Source: Alteromonadales bacterium alter-6D02 (GTDB lineage Bacteria; Pseudomonadota; Gammaproteobacteria; Enterobacterales; Psychrobiaceae). Taken from it: DNA of 51,589 bases. Numbering within the stretch: the stretch's first letter is position 1; each line of letters opens with the position of its first letter. The notes beneath the pieces were generated by a model, which had not been told where the DNA came from, did no database searches, and saw only the letters and a list, made by a program, of their open reading frames with translations. A program made the position numbers and the translations under genes. The stretch is from NCBI GenBank assembly GCA_002835545.1, contig PIZK01000017.1:1-51589 (forward strand). Reading direction: 5' to 3'. This document shows positions 29,059 to 38,379 of the stretch, in pieces.

Positions 29059-29718
29059 ATGAGAAGTCCTGAAGCTACTAGACAAAAAATTCTTCTTATT
29101 GCCGCAGAAGAAATCCATTATCGTGGATTTAAGGCAACGAGTTTAGCGGACATCTTAGCCTCGGCTGAAATATCTAAAGGGGCGTTATACCATCACTTTA
29201 AGAACAAGATTGAACTTGGCTATGCAGTGATGGAAGAAGTATTTATGCCAATGTTTAATCAACCTTGGCAGCAAGCTTATGAGCATGAAGATCCACTAGG
29301 AGTCATTGCGGAAATTATTCGTCAAATGCCACAAAATGTTGACGAACATACCCTAGAAAGTGGTTGCCCAATGATCAATATGTGTAATGAGATGTCGACT
29401 GTCGATGAAGGTTTTCGCCAACGCATTGAGACATTATTTGAAGCCTTTGTGAATAAGCTAGCACAAGAGATGCCACGTTCAGGTTTGAGAGAAGACGTAA
29501 ATCCATTACATGCAGCAATGTTTATCTTAGCGTCGATGCAAGGCTCGGTAATGATCATCAAAGGATGTCGTTGCCGAGAAACCTTTCAGATTTTAAGTGA
29601 CGAGCTCGCTCAGTATGTGTTGGGATTGCGCTCACAAGAATCGAAAGCTAATGCCAAAAAGATTATATTAAAGCCCTTTGTTTGCCCAGCAGTGCAGTTA
29701 AGCGAACGCTTTAAATAA
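29059..29718 (+). CDS. TetR-family transcriptional repressor
   Basis: A 219-residue protein. The N-terminal helix-turn-helix (TRQKILLIAAEEIHYRGFKATSLADILASAEISKGALYHHF split over residues 8-48) is typical of TetR. The C-terminal ligand domain has several Cys residues (ESGCPMINMCNE, IKGCRCRE) and a TetR_C-type pattern. It lies between palindromes with a GACC-N4-GGTC core and directly precedes an envelope transport operon, which it probably represses. The ribosome site is weak. The ligand is unknown, perhaps a lipid or other hydrophobic compound, given the transporter. Confidence 0.88.
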   Translation: MRSPEATRQKILLIAAEEIHYRGFKATSLADILASAEISKGALYHHFKNKIELGYAVMEEVFMPMFNQPWQQAYEHEDPLGVIAEIIRQMPQNVDEHTLESGCPMINMCNEMSTVDEGFRQRIETLFEAFVNKLAQEMPRSGLREDVNPLHAAMFILASMQGSVMIIKGCRCRETFQILSDELAQYVLGLRSQESKANAKKIILKPFVCPAVQLSERFK

Positions 29719-29746
29719 GCTAACAAGCCAAACAACAGGCACAAAT

Positions 29747-29774
29747 AAAAAACGATAGCTTTATCGTTTTTTTT
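29747..29774 (+). terminator. Terminator after tetR
   Basis: The hairpin AAAAAACGATA-GCTT-TATCGTTTTTT is followed by further T residues. It separates tetR transcription from the RND operon downstream. Confidence 0.85.
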
Positions 29775-29784
29775 AGCTTACACG

Positions 29785-29802
29785 ACAGACCGAGCGGTCG
29801 GT
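29785..29802. promoter_or_regulatory. TetR operator 2 (upstream of RND operon)
   Basis: The palindrome ACAGACC-GAGC-GGTCGGT has one mismatched pair and the same GACC-N4-GGTC core as the site before tetR. It lies about 150 bases before the RND gene. Confidence 0.75.
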
Positions 29803-29913
29803 ATGAGCGGGGGTCGTAAGCTCAGTAACCTCAAGTAAAGGTTCTGAGTTTAATAGGCAAAAGAGCAAATCACTTTTAATTAGTTTACATACAGTTTTAT
29901 TTACAAAAAACAC

Positions 29914-29931
29914 AAACCGTCCAGTCGGTTT
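29914..29931. promoter_or_regulatory. TetR operator 3 (adjacent to RND start)
   Basis: The palindrome AAACCGT-CCAG-TCGGTTT ends 17 bases before the RND start codon. It keeps the CC-N4-GG core but is weaker than the other two sites. Its place just upstream of the ribosome site suits repression. Confidence 0.65.
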
Positions 29932-29948
29932 ACTTAAGGAGCAACATC

Positions 29949-32318
29949 ATGTCCCCAAAATCATCTTGGCTAATGTCATATAGTCATTGGCTCGTCCGTT
30001 GGCGATGGATTGTCGTCATCTCAAGCTTGATTGTCGCAATGGCTGCCATGTCAGGCGTCACGAAAATCCGTTTTGATAATGAATATCGGGTATTTTTTAG
30101 TGATGATAATCCACAATTACAAGCCTTTGATCAACTTCAACGCACCTACACCAAGGTTGACAATATTTTATTTGCCATCGAGTCCAATAATAATGAGCCA
30201 TTATCAAATAATGCATTGGCCGCTATTGAAGAACTATCACACCAAGCCTGGCAGCTCCCCTTCTCTTTACGTGTCGACTCGCTCAATAACTTTCAGCACA
30301 CTTGGTCTGAACAAGATGACCTAATTGTCGAAGACTTATTTCAAGGTGGAGCTCAATTAACCCCAGAGCAAATTGCAAAAGTTAAATCCAATGCACTGGC
30401 AGAACCTTTTTTAAAAGGGCAATTAATTAACAACGATGGTTCGATGATTGCGGCCAATGTAACATTTCAAATGCCGCAAAAATCAGAAGATGAAGCGCCA
30501 ATTGCTGTTGCTGCTGCAAGAAAACTCGCCAATGACATTGAACAAAAATACGATGTTACCATTTACCTAACAGGCGTAGTCATGCTCTCAAATTCATTCT
30601 TTGAAGCTTCAATGAATGATATGTCGACGCTGATCCCACTCATGTATGCCGTTATAATCCTAATCACCTTCCTGCTCGTTCGTTCAAAGAGTGCAACTTT
30701 CTCAACAGTGGTAGTAATTATCGCGTCTATGATGTCTGCGTTAGGCGTTGCTGGTCACTTAGGCATTGCATTAACACCACCGTCATCTTCAGCAACCACC
30801 ATTATTATGACCTTAGCCGTCGCCGACTCGATTCATATATTAGTATCAATGTTTAGTGCGATGAGACAAGGAATGACCCGTCAACAAGCGATTGCCGAAA
30901 GTCTTCGCTTAAACTTCAGCCCAGTGGCATTAACCTCCATCACTACGGCCGTTGGTTTCATGTCGATGAACTTCTCTGACTCACCGCCGTTTCATGATCT
31001 TGGCAATATCACAGCAATTGGAGTGATGTTTGCTTGGTTATTTTCAGTCAGTTTATTACCGGCATTAATGGCTATCTTCCCAGCAAAGGCACGTCAATCG
31101 AATAATAGCTTTGATAAATCGATGGTGACATTCGCCAATTTCATTATCGCTAAACGCAAACTCATGCTTGGTGCCTCTGTTGCCGCCTCAATCTTACTAT
31201 TAACGTTCATCCCTCAAAATAAACTTGATGACAATTTCATTGCCTACTTTGATGAAAGTGTCAGCTTTAGAACTGATAGTGATTATATCAATGATAATTT
31301 AACTGGATTGTTTCAACTGCAATACTCATTAGACTCTGGGGTTAATAACGGGGTGGCAACCACTGACTTTTTACATAAAGTCGACAGTTTCGCGACTTGG
31401 CTACGCCAACAGCCTGAAGTCACTCACGTTAATACGCTCTCTGATACATTTAAGCGCCTCAACATGAACATGCATGGTGATGATCCAGCATTCTATCGCT
31501 TACCTGAGTCAAACGAGCTCGCTGCCCAATACTTATTATTGTATGAACTTTCTTTACCTTATGGTTTAGACCTAAATAATCAGCTCAACATCAGCAAGTC
31601 ATCAACGCAGTTAATTATCACGTTACAAGACATGCCAACCACAAAGTTACGTGAGATGGCAGCCCGTGGTACCCAGTGGCTTAAAGAAAACCACCAGTTG
31701 GATAGCGTTGGGATTGGTCCAGCCATCATGTTTGCCCACATTTCTGAGCGTAATATTAACTCAATGATTGTCGGTACCATTGTGGCTCTTATCGTGATTA
31801 GTGGCTTAATTACGTTGGCTCTTCGCAGTGTCAGATTAGGTTTATTAAGTCTTGTTCCGAACCTCCTCCCTGCCGGGCTCGCATTTGGAATTTGGGGGCT
31901 GACTATCGGACAAGTCGATATGTCCATTGCGATGGTCACAGGCATGATGCTGGGTATTGTGGTTGATGACACCGTGCACTTCCTTTCAAAGTACTTACGT
32001 GCCCGCAGAGAAAAAGGCTTAACGGCACCCGATGCTGTTCGCTATGCCTTTTCATCGGTCGGTGTTGCAATTATCACCACCTCAATCATCTTGGTCGCAG
32101 GCTTTATGGTACTTGCGCAATCAAGCTTTGGTATGAATAGCGGTATGGCAATGCTGACAGCGATTGGTATCGGGACAGCATTAGTTGCCGACTTCTTATT
32201 ATTGCCAGCCTTACTGATGCTACTAGATAAAAAACAACATCCAGCCGTTCAGCCTACGGCTCAACCAACGACTTTACATTCAACATCACAGGAGACACAA
32301 CATGCGTCATTTAGTTAA
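29949..32318 (+). CDS. RND superfamily (MMPL/HAE3-like) transporter
   Basis: A 789-residue inner-membrane protein with about 12 membrane segments in two halves. Each half has a first segment, a large periplasmic loop (about 45-215 and 420-605) and five further segments. Proton-relay acidic residues lie in TLAVADSIH near 295 and MLGIVVDDTVHFLSKY near 670. It is shorter than drug-efflux RND pumps and lacks a membrane-fusion partner gene; such proteins often move lipids or other hydrophobic molecules. It starts behind aaggagc, and its end overlaps the next gene by 17 bases. It is under the TetR operators. Confidence 0.88.
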   Translation: MSPKSSWLMSYSHWLVRWRWIVVISSLIVAMAAMSGVTKIRFDNEYRVFFSDDNPQLQAFDQLQRTYTKVDNILFAIESNNNEPLSNNALAAIEELSHQAWQLPFSLRVDSLNNFQHTWSEQDDLIVEDLFQGGAQLTPEQIAKVKSNALAEPFLKGQLINNDGSMIAANVTFQMPQKSEDEAPIAVAAARKLANDIEQKYDVTIYLTGVVMLSNSFFEASMNDMSTLIPLMYAVIILITFLLVRSKSATFSTVVVIIASMMSALGVAGHLGIALTPPSSSATTIIMTLAVADSIHILVSMFSAMRQGMTRQQAIAESLRLNFSPVALTSITTAVGFMSMNFSDSPPFHDLGNITAIGVMFAWLFSVSLLPALMAIFPAKARQSNNSFDKSMVTFANFIIAKRKLMLGASVAASILLLTFIPQNKLDDNFIAYFDESVSFRTDSDYINDNLTGLFQLQYSLDSGVNNGVATTDFLHKVDSFATWLRQQPEVTHVNTLSDTFKRLNMNMHGDDPAFYRLPESNELAAQYLLLYELSLPYGLDLNNQLNISKSSTQLIITLQDMPTTKLREMAARGTQWLKENHQLDSVGIGPAIMFAHISERNINSMIVGTIVALIVISGLITLALRSVRLGLLSLVPNLLPAGLAFGIWGLTIGQVDMSIAMVTGMMLGIVVDDTVHFLSKYLRARREKGLTAPDAVRYAFSSVGVAIITTSIILVAGFMVLAQSSFGMNSGMAMLTAIGIGTALVADFLLLPALLMLLDKKQHPAVQPTAQPTTLHSTSQETQHASFS

Positions 32319-33111
32319 AACTATCACTCTTTCTTTAATTGCAACGAGTTTGATTACCCTGACAACACAGGTGCAAGCATTAACCGATGAAGCAGCCATT
32401 GCTAAAGGGCTCGCGATTGCCACTGAAGCTGATGTTCGTGACAACGGTTTTGGTGATGTAAAGTCAAATCTCACCATGATATTACGTAATAAACATGGGG
32501 AAGAGTCAAAACGTTCAATGCGTAATAAAACACTTGAACAACCTAATGACGGCGATAAGGCGCTGATCACGTTTGATAACCCACGGGACGTAAAGGGTAC
32601 TTCTTTTTTATCTTATACCCACAGAGCCAGTAATGATGAGCAGTGGCTATTTTTACCCGCTTTAAAGCGAGTAAAGCGCATTGCATCGAGTAATAAATCA
32701 GGGCCATTTATGGGCAGTGAGTTTGCTTATGAAGACATTTCATCGCAAGAAATCGAAAAATACACGTACCGTTATTTAAAAAATGAAACCATCGATAATG
32801 TTGAATTCTTTGTGATTGAGCGAGATCCTGTCGATCCTCGTTCAGGCTATTCAAAGCAACATGTATGGATTGATACCCAAGAGTATCGTGCCTTTAAAAT
32901 TGATTTTTATGACCGTAAACAAGATTTACTCAAAACGTTAAATTTAAGTGACTATCATCAACATTTAAATCAATTTTGGCGCGCAAATGTTTGGGCGATG
33001 CACAATCACCAAACGGGTAAAAGTACTGAACTTGTGTTCTCAGATTGGACATTCCGCAATGGCTATGCTGACAAAGACTTCACAACCACCAGCTTAAAAC
33101 GAGCGCGCTAA
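32302..33111 (+). CDS. LolA-like outer membrane lipoprotein-sorting family protein
   Basis: A 269-residue protein with a cleaved signal (MRHLVKTITLSLIATSLITL ... VQA, about 26 residues). The periplasmic beta domain has the family pattern GDKALITFDNPRDVKGTSFL, WLFLPALKRVKRIASSNK, GSEFAYEDIS and YWRANVWAMHN-like blocks. It belongs to the LolA-fold family annotated 'outer membrane lipoprotein-sorting protein', but it is not LolA itself. Its overlap with both neighbours suggests a fixed-stoichiometry module, in which it may carry a lipid or hydrophobic cargo between the RND permease and the outer-membrane barrel. Confidence 0.85.
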   Translation: MRHLVKTITLSLIATSLITLTTQVQALTDEAAIAKGLAIATEADVRDNGFGDVKSNLTMILRNKHGEESKRSMRNKTLEQPNDGDKALITFDNPRDVKGTSFLSYTHRASNDEQWLFLPALKRVKRIASSNKSGPFMGSEFAYEDISSQEIEKYTYRYLKNETIDNVEFFVIERDPVDPRSGYSKQHVWIDTQEYRAFKIDFYDRKQDLLKTLNLSDYHQHLNQFWRANVWAMHNHQTGKSTELVFSDWTFRNGYADKDFTTTSLKRAR

Positions 33112-34346
33112 TGGTAAAGTCACTAACCACTATCGTAGCCTTAATGGCTACGGTATTTTTAGCCCCCCCTACCGCTCTTGCAACCCAATGGAACCCGAAC
33201 ATTGACGGTCACCTACAATGGCAGGGGCGACACTTCCCTCAAGCAGGGCTGAGGCCTGAGCAGGTAGATAACAGCCATAGTTTGTCGTTAAACCTCCAAG
33301 GCTATCAGGACTTTTTCGATGGACGATCCCGCCTAGCATTCGATGTCATCGCACGCCAAGACTTTAATGACGACGCTCGTGATTTATTTGATGTTCAAGA
33401 GCTGTATTGGTGGTATCAAACAGAGAACGATCTAGAGATAACCATTGGTAATCGCATTGTGTTCTGGGGAGTCACTGAAACACGTCACTTAGTTAATATT
33501 ATTAATCAAAGCGATCAACAATCGAATATTGACCAAGAAGACAGGCTTGGGCAACCCATGGTATCGCTGCTAACAGTGCAGTCTTGGGGTAACCTCGAAG
33601 CATTTGCTTTAATCGGATTTAAACCACAGGAATATAGTCAACGTCATAGCCGTTTTGCCCCACCCTTACCTGTTGAGCCATCACTGACACGCTACCAAGC
33701 AAGTCGCGATGACGATCACATTGACTGGGCGCTACGTTATAGTCACGTGATTGATATTTGGGATATTGGTGCCAGCTACTTTAAGGGAACCAACCGTGAC
33801 CCACGCTACATAGTCCAAGCAGCGCCAAAGGGCTCAGTGTCTGAGGCAGGAACACTTGTGCTAGCGCCCTACTATTCTCAATTAGAGCAAGTGGGTATCG
33901 ACTTACAAGCGACCACTGAATATTGGCTATGGAAGCTTGAGGCTATTGCCGGTCAAGAAAAATATCAAGGTAGAAATGAAAATTATCGTGCACTAGTTGC
34001 TGGCGGTGAAAACACTTTATATGGCATTTTTAATAGTGTAGCCGATCTCGGTTTATTATTTGAATACCAATATGACAATCGCTCTTATACCAGTGCTGAT
34101 AACGATTTAGCAATCGGCGCTCGACTAGCACTTAATAACGCCGCTGATACCAGCGCTTTATTAGCGATGACCGTTGATCTTGATAATCACAGTCAGTTCA
34201 TTTCTTTTGAAGCGAGTCATCGCCTTAATGATGTATGGAGTATTGCCAGCGAAGTAAGAGTACTGACTAATACTTCACCACAAGATCTCAGCTTCGCCAT
34301 TAGAAATGATGACTATATCGAGTTAACGGTTAATCGTTACTTCTAG
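33111..34346 (+). CDS. Predicted outer-membrane beta-barrel protein (DUF1302-like)
   Basis: A 411-residue protein with a signal peptide (cleaved after ALAT near residue 25). Alternating strand patterns run throughout, and the C-terminus ends ...LTVNRYF, with the terminal Phe needed for Bam recognition. Conserved-looking segments include WWYQTENDLEITIGNRIVFWG near 100. It starts inside the stop codon of the LolA-like gene (TAATGG). Similar barrels accompany MMPL transporters and LolA-like proteins elsewhere. It probably forms the outer-membrane part of the same pathway. Confidence 0.8.
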   Translation: MVKSLTTIVALMATVFLAPPTALATQWNPNIDGHLQWQGRHFPQAGLRPEQVDNSHSLSLNLQGYQDFFDGRSRLAFDVIARQDFNDDARDLFDVQELYWWYQTENDLEITIGNRIVFWGVTETRHLVNIINQSDQQSNIDQEDRLGQPMVSLLTVQSWGNLEAFALIGFKPQEYSQRHSRFAPPLPVEPSLTRYQASRDDDHIDWALRYSHVIDIWDIGASYFKGTNRDPRYIVQAAPKGSVSEAGTLVLAPYYSQLEQVGIDLQATTEYWLWKLEAIAGQEKYQGRNENYRALVAGGENTLYGIFNSVADLGLLFEYQYDNRSYTSADNDLAIGARLALNNAADTSALLAMTVDLDNHSQFISFEASHRLNDVWSIASEVRVLTNTSPQDLSFAIRNDDYIELTVNRYF

Positions 34347-34381
34347 TCTTACACATCACTCGGACGAGCCTTGTAAAGCAG

Positions 34382-35400
34382 TTAAACCAACTGTTGCACG
34401 AGGCTTGCTTGCCCGGCTTCAATCTCAACCTGAGCAACAGCACCATTAATTAAGGTTAAATTAGGTGGTAAGTGACTGACATCAACGTCATAGACCACTG
34501 GCACATCGACGCCGTCAAAAGCCATCGCTAGCGCCTGTTCAAAGTCAATATCTTTGCCGCCATTCTCTAGCATGCCATGACGACCAATGATGACGCCCTG
34601 AACTAACTCAAAGACGCCGCGATATTTAAGCCCTAACAATGCCCGGCAAAAAGCCGTTGGCGACATTTCCGCATTTTCAATATATAAAATCACCCCGTCA
34701 TCTTGATAACGTTTGGCATAGGTAGTTAAGTCACAATACTCTGTCATCACAAAGTGAATGAGTGTATCGATACAACCGCCAATCAAACGCCCACTAAAGC
34801 TTAAGCGGTGAGCCTTAGCGAATGTTTTCCACTGAGTCTGTTCCGTTAGGTTTAACAATACGTCTGGGTTGTCAGCAAACCACTCGTTTGACACTTGATA
34901 GGCTACTGCTCAAAGGACTGTCCCTGCCCACACGATAAGCAGTCAAATAGTTGTGTTGTTAACGACTCTGTCTCTTGCGGGTGTAGTTGCATTAAGTTCG
35001 TTGCATGAGCACTAGCCCAACCAAGTTTAGTCGTTAAAGCAACCTGCAGCGTACTAATATCTGAAAAGCCTATCAGCCACTTAGGCTTAGCCAACGCTAA
35101 ACGCTCATAGTCCAGCAATGGCAATAGGTCCATTGCTAGTTCACCACCCCACGGCGGCATGATTGCATCAATGTTGTCATCGCATAACATCGTCATTAAC
35201 TCTTGAGCTCGAGTTATTTTATCAGCACTGAGATGCTGATAATTTTCACGTAAGCAGCTCCCTTCAATAACATCAAAACCGCGTTGCTTTAAGCCTGCGA
35301 TAACAATATCTAAACGGGGGTGGCAGTCACTGGGAACGCCTGATGAAAAAGCGGTGATAGCAATGGTACTACCTGCAATTAATGGGCTTGGATATAACAT
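34382..35400 (-). pseudogene. S66 LD-carboxypeptidase (LdcA/MccF-like), frameshifted
   Basis: Two adjacent minus-strand frames make one S66 peptidase of about 340 residues. The first (35400-34903) starts MLYPSPLIAGSTIAI and holds the nucleophile Ser113 in IGFSDIST. The second (to 34382) holds the Glu (YIENAE) and His (DVSHLPPN) of the triad. The first frame ends ...QSFEQ then TAG; adding one base near 34903-34909 restores ...SFEQVAYQVSNEWF. LdcA trims cross-link tetrapeptides in murein recycling; MccF cleaves microcin C. Everything else is intact, so the lesion is recent, an assembly error, or (less likely) recoding. Confidence 0.85.
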
Positions 35401-35443
35401 GGCTTTAAACTATCTTATAAATAAAATGAAAGTGTCTGGAGGG

Positions 35444-35743
35444 TTAAGCAAACTTAAAAAAAACTATCGCCGCACAAAGCACCAAGACAAGGTAACCGAT
35501 GAAAAAGTATTGTGCTTGCTTATTTTTGCGTGCCAACGCCAATACTGTCGGGTTGTTAACCAATTTTAACTGTTGTACTTTTTTCTTATTAAGGAAAACA
35601 AAAGGAATCTTAAATAGCGTCGGAGCACCAATCTTTTGCCACAACCCAGGCTCATGCTCCTGTACGGCATGATAATAGCGCAATTCAGCGCGGACAGAGT
35701 AAATCATCAGACCGGCCCATACCGCGATTAAAAAATATAACAT
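35444..35743 (-). CDS. Small two-TM membrane protein, possibly UspB-like
   Basis: A 99-residue protein with one hydrophobic segment at each end (about 1-16 and 78-97) and a basic middle (FLNKKKVQQLKLVNN). The layout, and the arrangement of Arg/Tyr after the first segment with EPGLWQKIG, recall universal stress protein B of E. coli (111 residues), but the similarity is faint. It starts at the ATG at 35743 behind gggggttgt. The function is unknown. Confidence 0.55.
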   Translation of the reverse strand: MLYFLIAVWAGLMIYSVRAELRYYHAVQEHEPGLWQKIGAPTLFKIPFVFLNKKKVQQLKLVNNPTVLALARKNKQAQYFFIGYLVLVLCAAIVFFKFA

Positions 35744-35802
35744 ACAACCCCCATAGCCCTGACTATGTGTAACAGTAATTTTATTGTTAGCGAAAGGTAT
35801 CG

Positions 35803-36635
35803 TTATTGCAATGGTTTTTTAATAATCATTTCTACAGGAGAAATTCGGCCTTCCATTACGTTACTCACCATATTTTTAAGTTTTTCACCGGCACTTTCTT
35901 TCATCAATGTGTGAAGGCTTAGCACGGGAAAACCTTGCAGTTTATTCTTCTCACGCAACCCCTTAAAGAAGGCTATCGCAAAGTCGCGGCGATCATGCTC
36001 GGCCTCAATGATAAACCCAGCATTATTTATTGCATCACGATAGGTCGCTGGCGTTGCTAAGTGGCAATCATAAGAATTAGACGTCCAAGGGACTGGATAA
36101 GTTAGCCTATCACTGTTAAAGCGCATCACATCATAAATCGCAAAGCGTGCACCGGGTTTCAGAACACGAGCGACTTCGTGAAACAACGCTTGTTTATTTT
36201 CAATATTCATCCCGACATGCAGCATATAGCCACCAGCAAAAGAGGCGTCATCATATGGCATGCTTAACGCGCTCCCATGAGCTAATTGCACTTTTTTATC
36301 AAGGTTTAGCCATTGGCATAAAACATTACCTGTATCGATATACTCCTGCGTTAAGTCAATGCCGAACACTTGAACATCAAAAGCCGTGGCAAGGAACCGA
36401 GCAGCCCCTCCTAACCCACAGCCAACATCAAGCACAAGTGTTGTGGCTTCAAAGGGAGTTGATTGAATAAATGCTTTGTTGCTGCACGCCCCCCAATATG
36501 AAACTCATCGACCAGTGCTAAATCGTCCATAGTGAGTTGTGCGGGCTCTTTGCCAAGCTCGGCCAGAGCTGCTTCGACGGCTTTTAACAAGTCACCATGA
36601 AGGTAATGTGCTGAAATATCTTGTTCATTTCCCAT
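35803..36635 (-). pseudogene. SAM-dependent methyltransferase, frameshifted
   Basis: Two overlapping minus-strand frames form one class I methyltransferase of about 277 residues. The first frame (36635-36411) carries the conserved leader LALVDEFHIGGRAATK. The second holds VLDVGCGLGGAARFLAT (SAM loop) and the rest (YMLHVGMNIENK, VLKPGARFAIYDVM). Restoring one T in the run at 36475-36477 joins them as GGRAATK-AFIQSTPFEATTLVLDVGCG. The restored protein resembles methyltransferases of the small-molecule or sterol/ubiquinone type; the substrate is unknown. The lesion is a single missing base in an otherwise intact gene. Confidence 0.85.
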
Positions 36636-36754
36636 AAAACGCGCCTCAACGAATCGTCAAATTGTTCATAAACTAAACATACAGTAATCGATAATAGGGG
36701 CAATTAATACCAAAGCAAGTAACCAAACGCTGGGCTTAACGAAGAGAGTCAATA

Positions 36755-37180
36755 TTACTCCTTTGCTTTAAGCTGCTTCTGAAGGAAGTAACTAGTGTAG
36801 CCTTTAGGCATATCGGGTAACTTACCAAATATTGAATAACCCAGTTTAAGGTAAAAGTCTAACGCTTGAAATGCCGTCGTCTCTAATCGAATATTAGTAA
36901 TGCCTCGTGTCATTGCGTAGCATTCGAGTGACTCCATCAGCTGACTACCCCACCCCTGACCACTCATCGATTTATCAACCCAAAGCCCTTGAATATGAAG
37001 CCAGTGCCAATTTATTTCACCTAAAATACCACCAATAACAACACCGGTATCATCTTTGATAAAAGTGGCAACTTTCTCGCGATGAACAGTACCTGTTATT
37101 GATTCATTAAAGCCATTGAGCCCTAATTTTAAAGCCTCAAATTCATGCTCCTTTGGCGGTTGTGGAGTTGTTAGCTTCAT
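36755..37180 (-). CDS. GNAT family N-acetyltransferase
   Basis: A 141-residue GNAT protein. Motif A is LWVDKSMSGQGWGSQLMESLE near residue 70, followed by IRLETTAFQALDFYLKLGYSIFGKL. The ATG at 37180 has aaggcag 10 bases upstream. The acceptor is unknown. It is one of several small enzyme genes in an accessory stretch. Confidence 0.85.
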   Translation of the reverse strand: MKLTTPQPPKEHEFEALKLGLNGFNESITGTVHREKVATFIKDDTGVVIGGILGEINWHWLHIQGLWVDKSMSGQGWGSQLMESLECYAMTRGITNIRLETTAFQALDFYLKLGYSIFGKLPDMPKGYTSYFLQKQLKAKE

Positions 37181-37230
37181 ATTATTAGCTGCCTTTGATT
37201 ATTCATTTAAAAAATGCAAAAAAAGAGCGC

Positions 37231-37758
37231 TTAGTACGCATCATCGATCCGTTGCAAGACAGACTTCACATGCGGCGATTTTTGCTCTCCATAGGCTTCT
37301 TGTTCAGTGACCCCATTCGCTAAAATTTTTTTCTTAGACGCTTCGTAATCCACTCTAGCCTCAGTATTCGCTAGCATGTGAGTTTTATAAGCCAGCTGCT
37401 TACGATGATTTTCACTACCATGCTCTATGACATGAAGGTGAATGTAAAACATGGTACCGTCAACGAATACCGCTCCATCTTTTCTTGGGCGCTCAGGCGG
37501 AAATGGCTTATCACTCACTTGATCTTGAAACCCTCGGTTTAATACGTGGGTTACGGCGCTGTCCAACTCACCTGAAGGATAAAGAATTGAAAGGTCAATA
37601 ATACCTTTACCGCCAACCTTAAATGATGTTGAACCAAAATGAATAACACTGAAACGCTCAGTCGCTAGGTAGTCAATGAGTTGCTGTGCAACCTCAAGGT
37701 AAGCGGGCGTCCACGGGTTAAAACTCGCCGCTATTTTTCTATAGGGTAATATCTTCAT
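37231..37758 (-). CDS. GrpB-like nucleotidyltransferase-fold protein (UPF0157)
   Basis: A 175-residue protein. The diagnostic HFGSTSFKVGGKGIIDLSI (residues 40-58) corresponds to the GrpB/UPF0157 core GST...K.IID of the nucleotidyltransferase fold. FYIHLHVIEHGSENHRKQLAY and YEASKKKIL near the end are also family features. A role in CoA or nucleotide metabolism has been suggested for some members, but none is settled. Confidence 0.8.
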   Translation of the reverse strand: MKILPYRKIAASFNPWTPAYLEVAQQLIDYLATERFSVIHFGSTSFKVGGKGIIDLSILYPSGELDSAVTHVLNRGFQDQVSDKPFPPERPRKDGAVFVDGTMFYIHLHVIEHGSENHRKQLAYKTHMLANTEARVDYEASKKKILANGVTEQEAYGEQKSPHVKSVLQRIDDAY

Positions 37759-37863
37759 TTTATATCTATTTATTGGTTAAAAAGTAATACCTGCCCATTC
37801 ACTAACAAAGCCAATAGTCATTGCATCACAACCCAAACTCCCTTCGCGGTTTACTTAACAGTG

Positions 37864-38379
37864 CTATTGTAAGAACCGATCAGATTTACTGACAATGCAT
37901 GCTTCAACCAACGTTGGTTGGTTGGTTTTATCGGTTTGCCAACATTCATCATAAATAGAACAATAGCAAAGCTCGATCTCAATTAATCGCCATACCTTTT
38001 GTAGCTTTGATACTTCATTGTCTTCTATTACAATTGGCGTAATTGAAAGTTTAGAAGGTAAAATTCGCTGTCCAATATGGGACTGAACGAACTGAGGCAA
38101 GTCTGGAATATCACGCCACTGATGAATAACTTCGTTATTATAACGTACGATAGCATGTTTAATAATTGCAGGGCCGGTACCGTTGTTAGTGACCCCATAT
38201 TCAATACTATCAGTGTCAAAGCTTTGAAATACCTCAAGCCGTGGCCAAACAGAAGCGCGAGCATAGGCTCTATCAATATATGCCGAGTACACACCAATTA
38301 CGGCGGTAATAACACTAATCAGCAATGCTGATAGAGCAACTATCATTTCTGGTTTTTTATACAATTGCTTATTATTCAT
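37864..38379 (-). CDS. Single-pass membrane protein of unknown function, coupled to the rhombotarget lipoprotein
   Basis: A 171-residue protein with one membrane segment (about 12-34; MIVALSALLISVITAVIGVY) followed by a beta-rich domain with a YGVTNNGTGPAIIKHA block and several Cys residues (ELCYCSIYDECW). The ATG at 38379 overlaps the stop of the lipoprotein gene (ATGAATAA), so the pair is translationally coupled. I do not recognise the family. N-in/C-out topology would put the Cys-rich domain in the periplasm, but the positive-inside signal is weak. Confidence 0.65.
   Translation of the reverse strand: MNNKQLYKKPEMIVALSALLISVITAVIGVYSAYIDRAYARASVWPRLEVFQSFDTDSIEYGVTNNGTGPAIIKHAIVRYNNEVIHQWRDIPDLPQFVQSHIGQRILPSKLSITPIVIEDNEVSKLQKVWRLIEIELCYCSIYDECWQTDKTNQPTLVEACIVSKSDRFLQ

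Noticed and set aside
34895-34910. Programmed frameshift in the S66 gene
   Set aside because: There is no slippery heptamer, and the peptidase family is not known to use recoding; a mutation or sequence error is simpler.
35354-35569. Plus-strand frame of 71 codons with a basic composition
   Set aside because: It overlaps the start of the S66 gene and the antisense of the small membrane protein, with no ribosome site.
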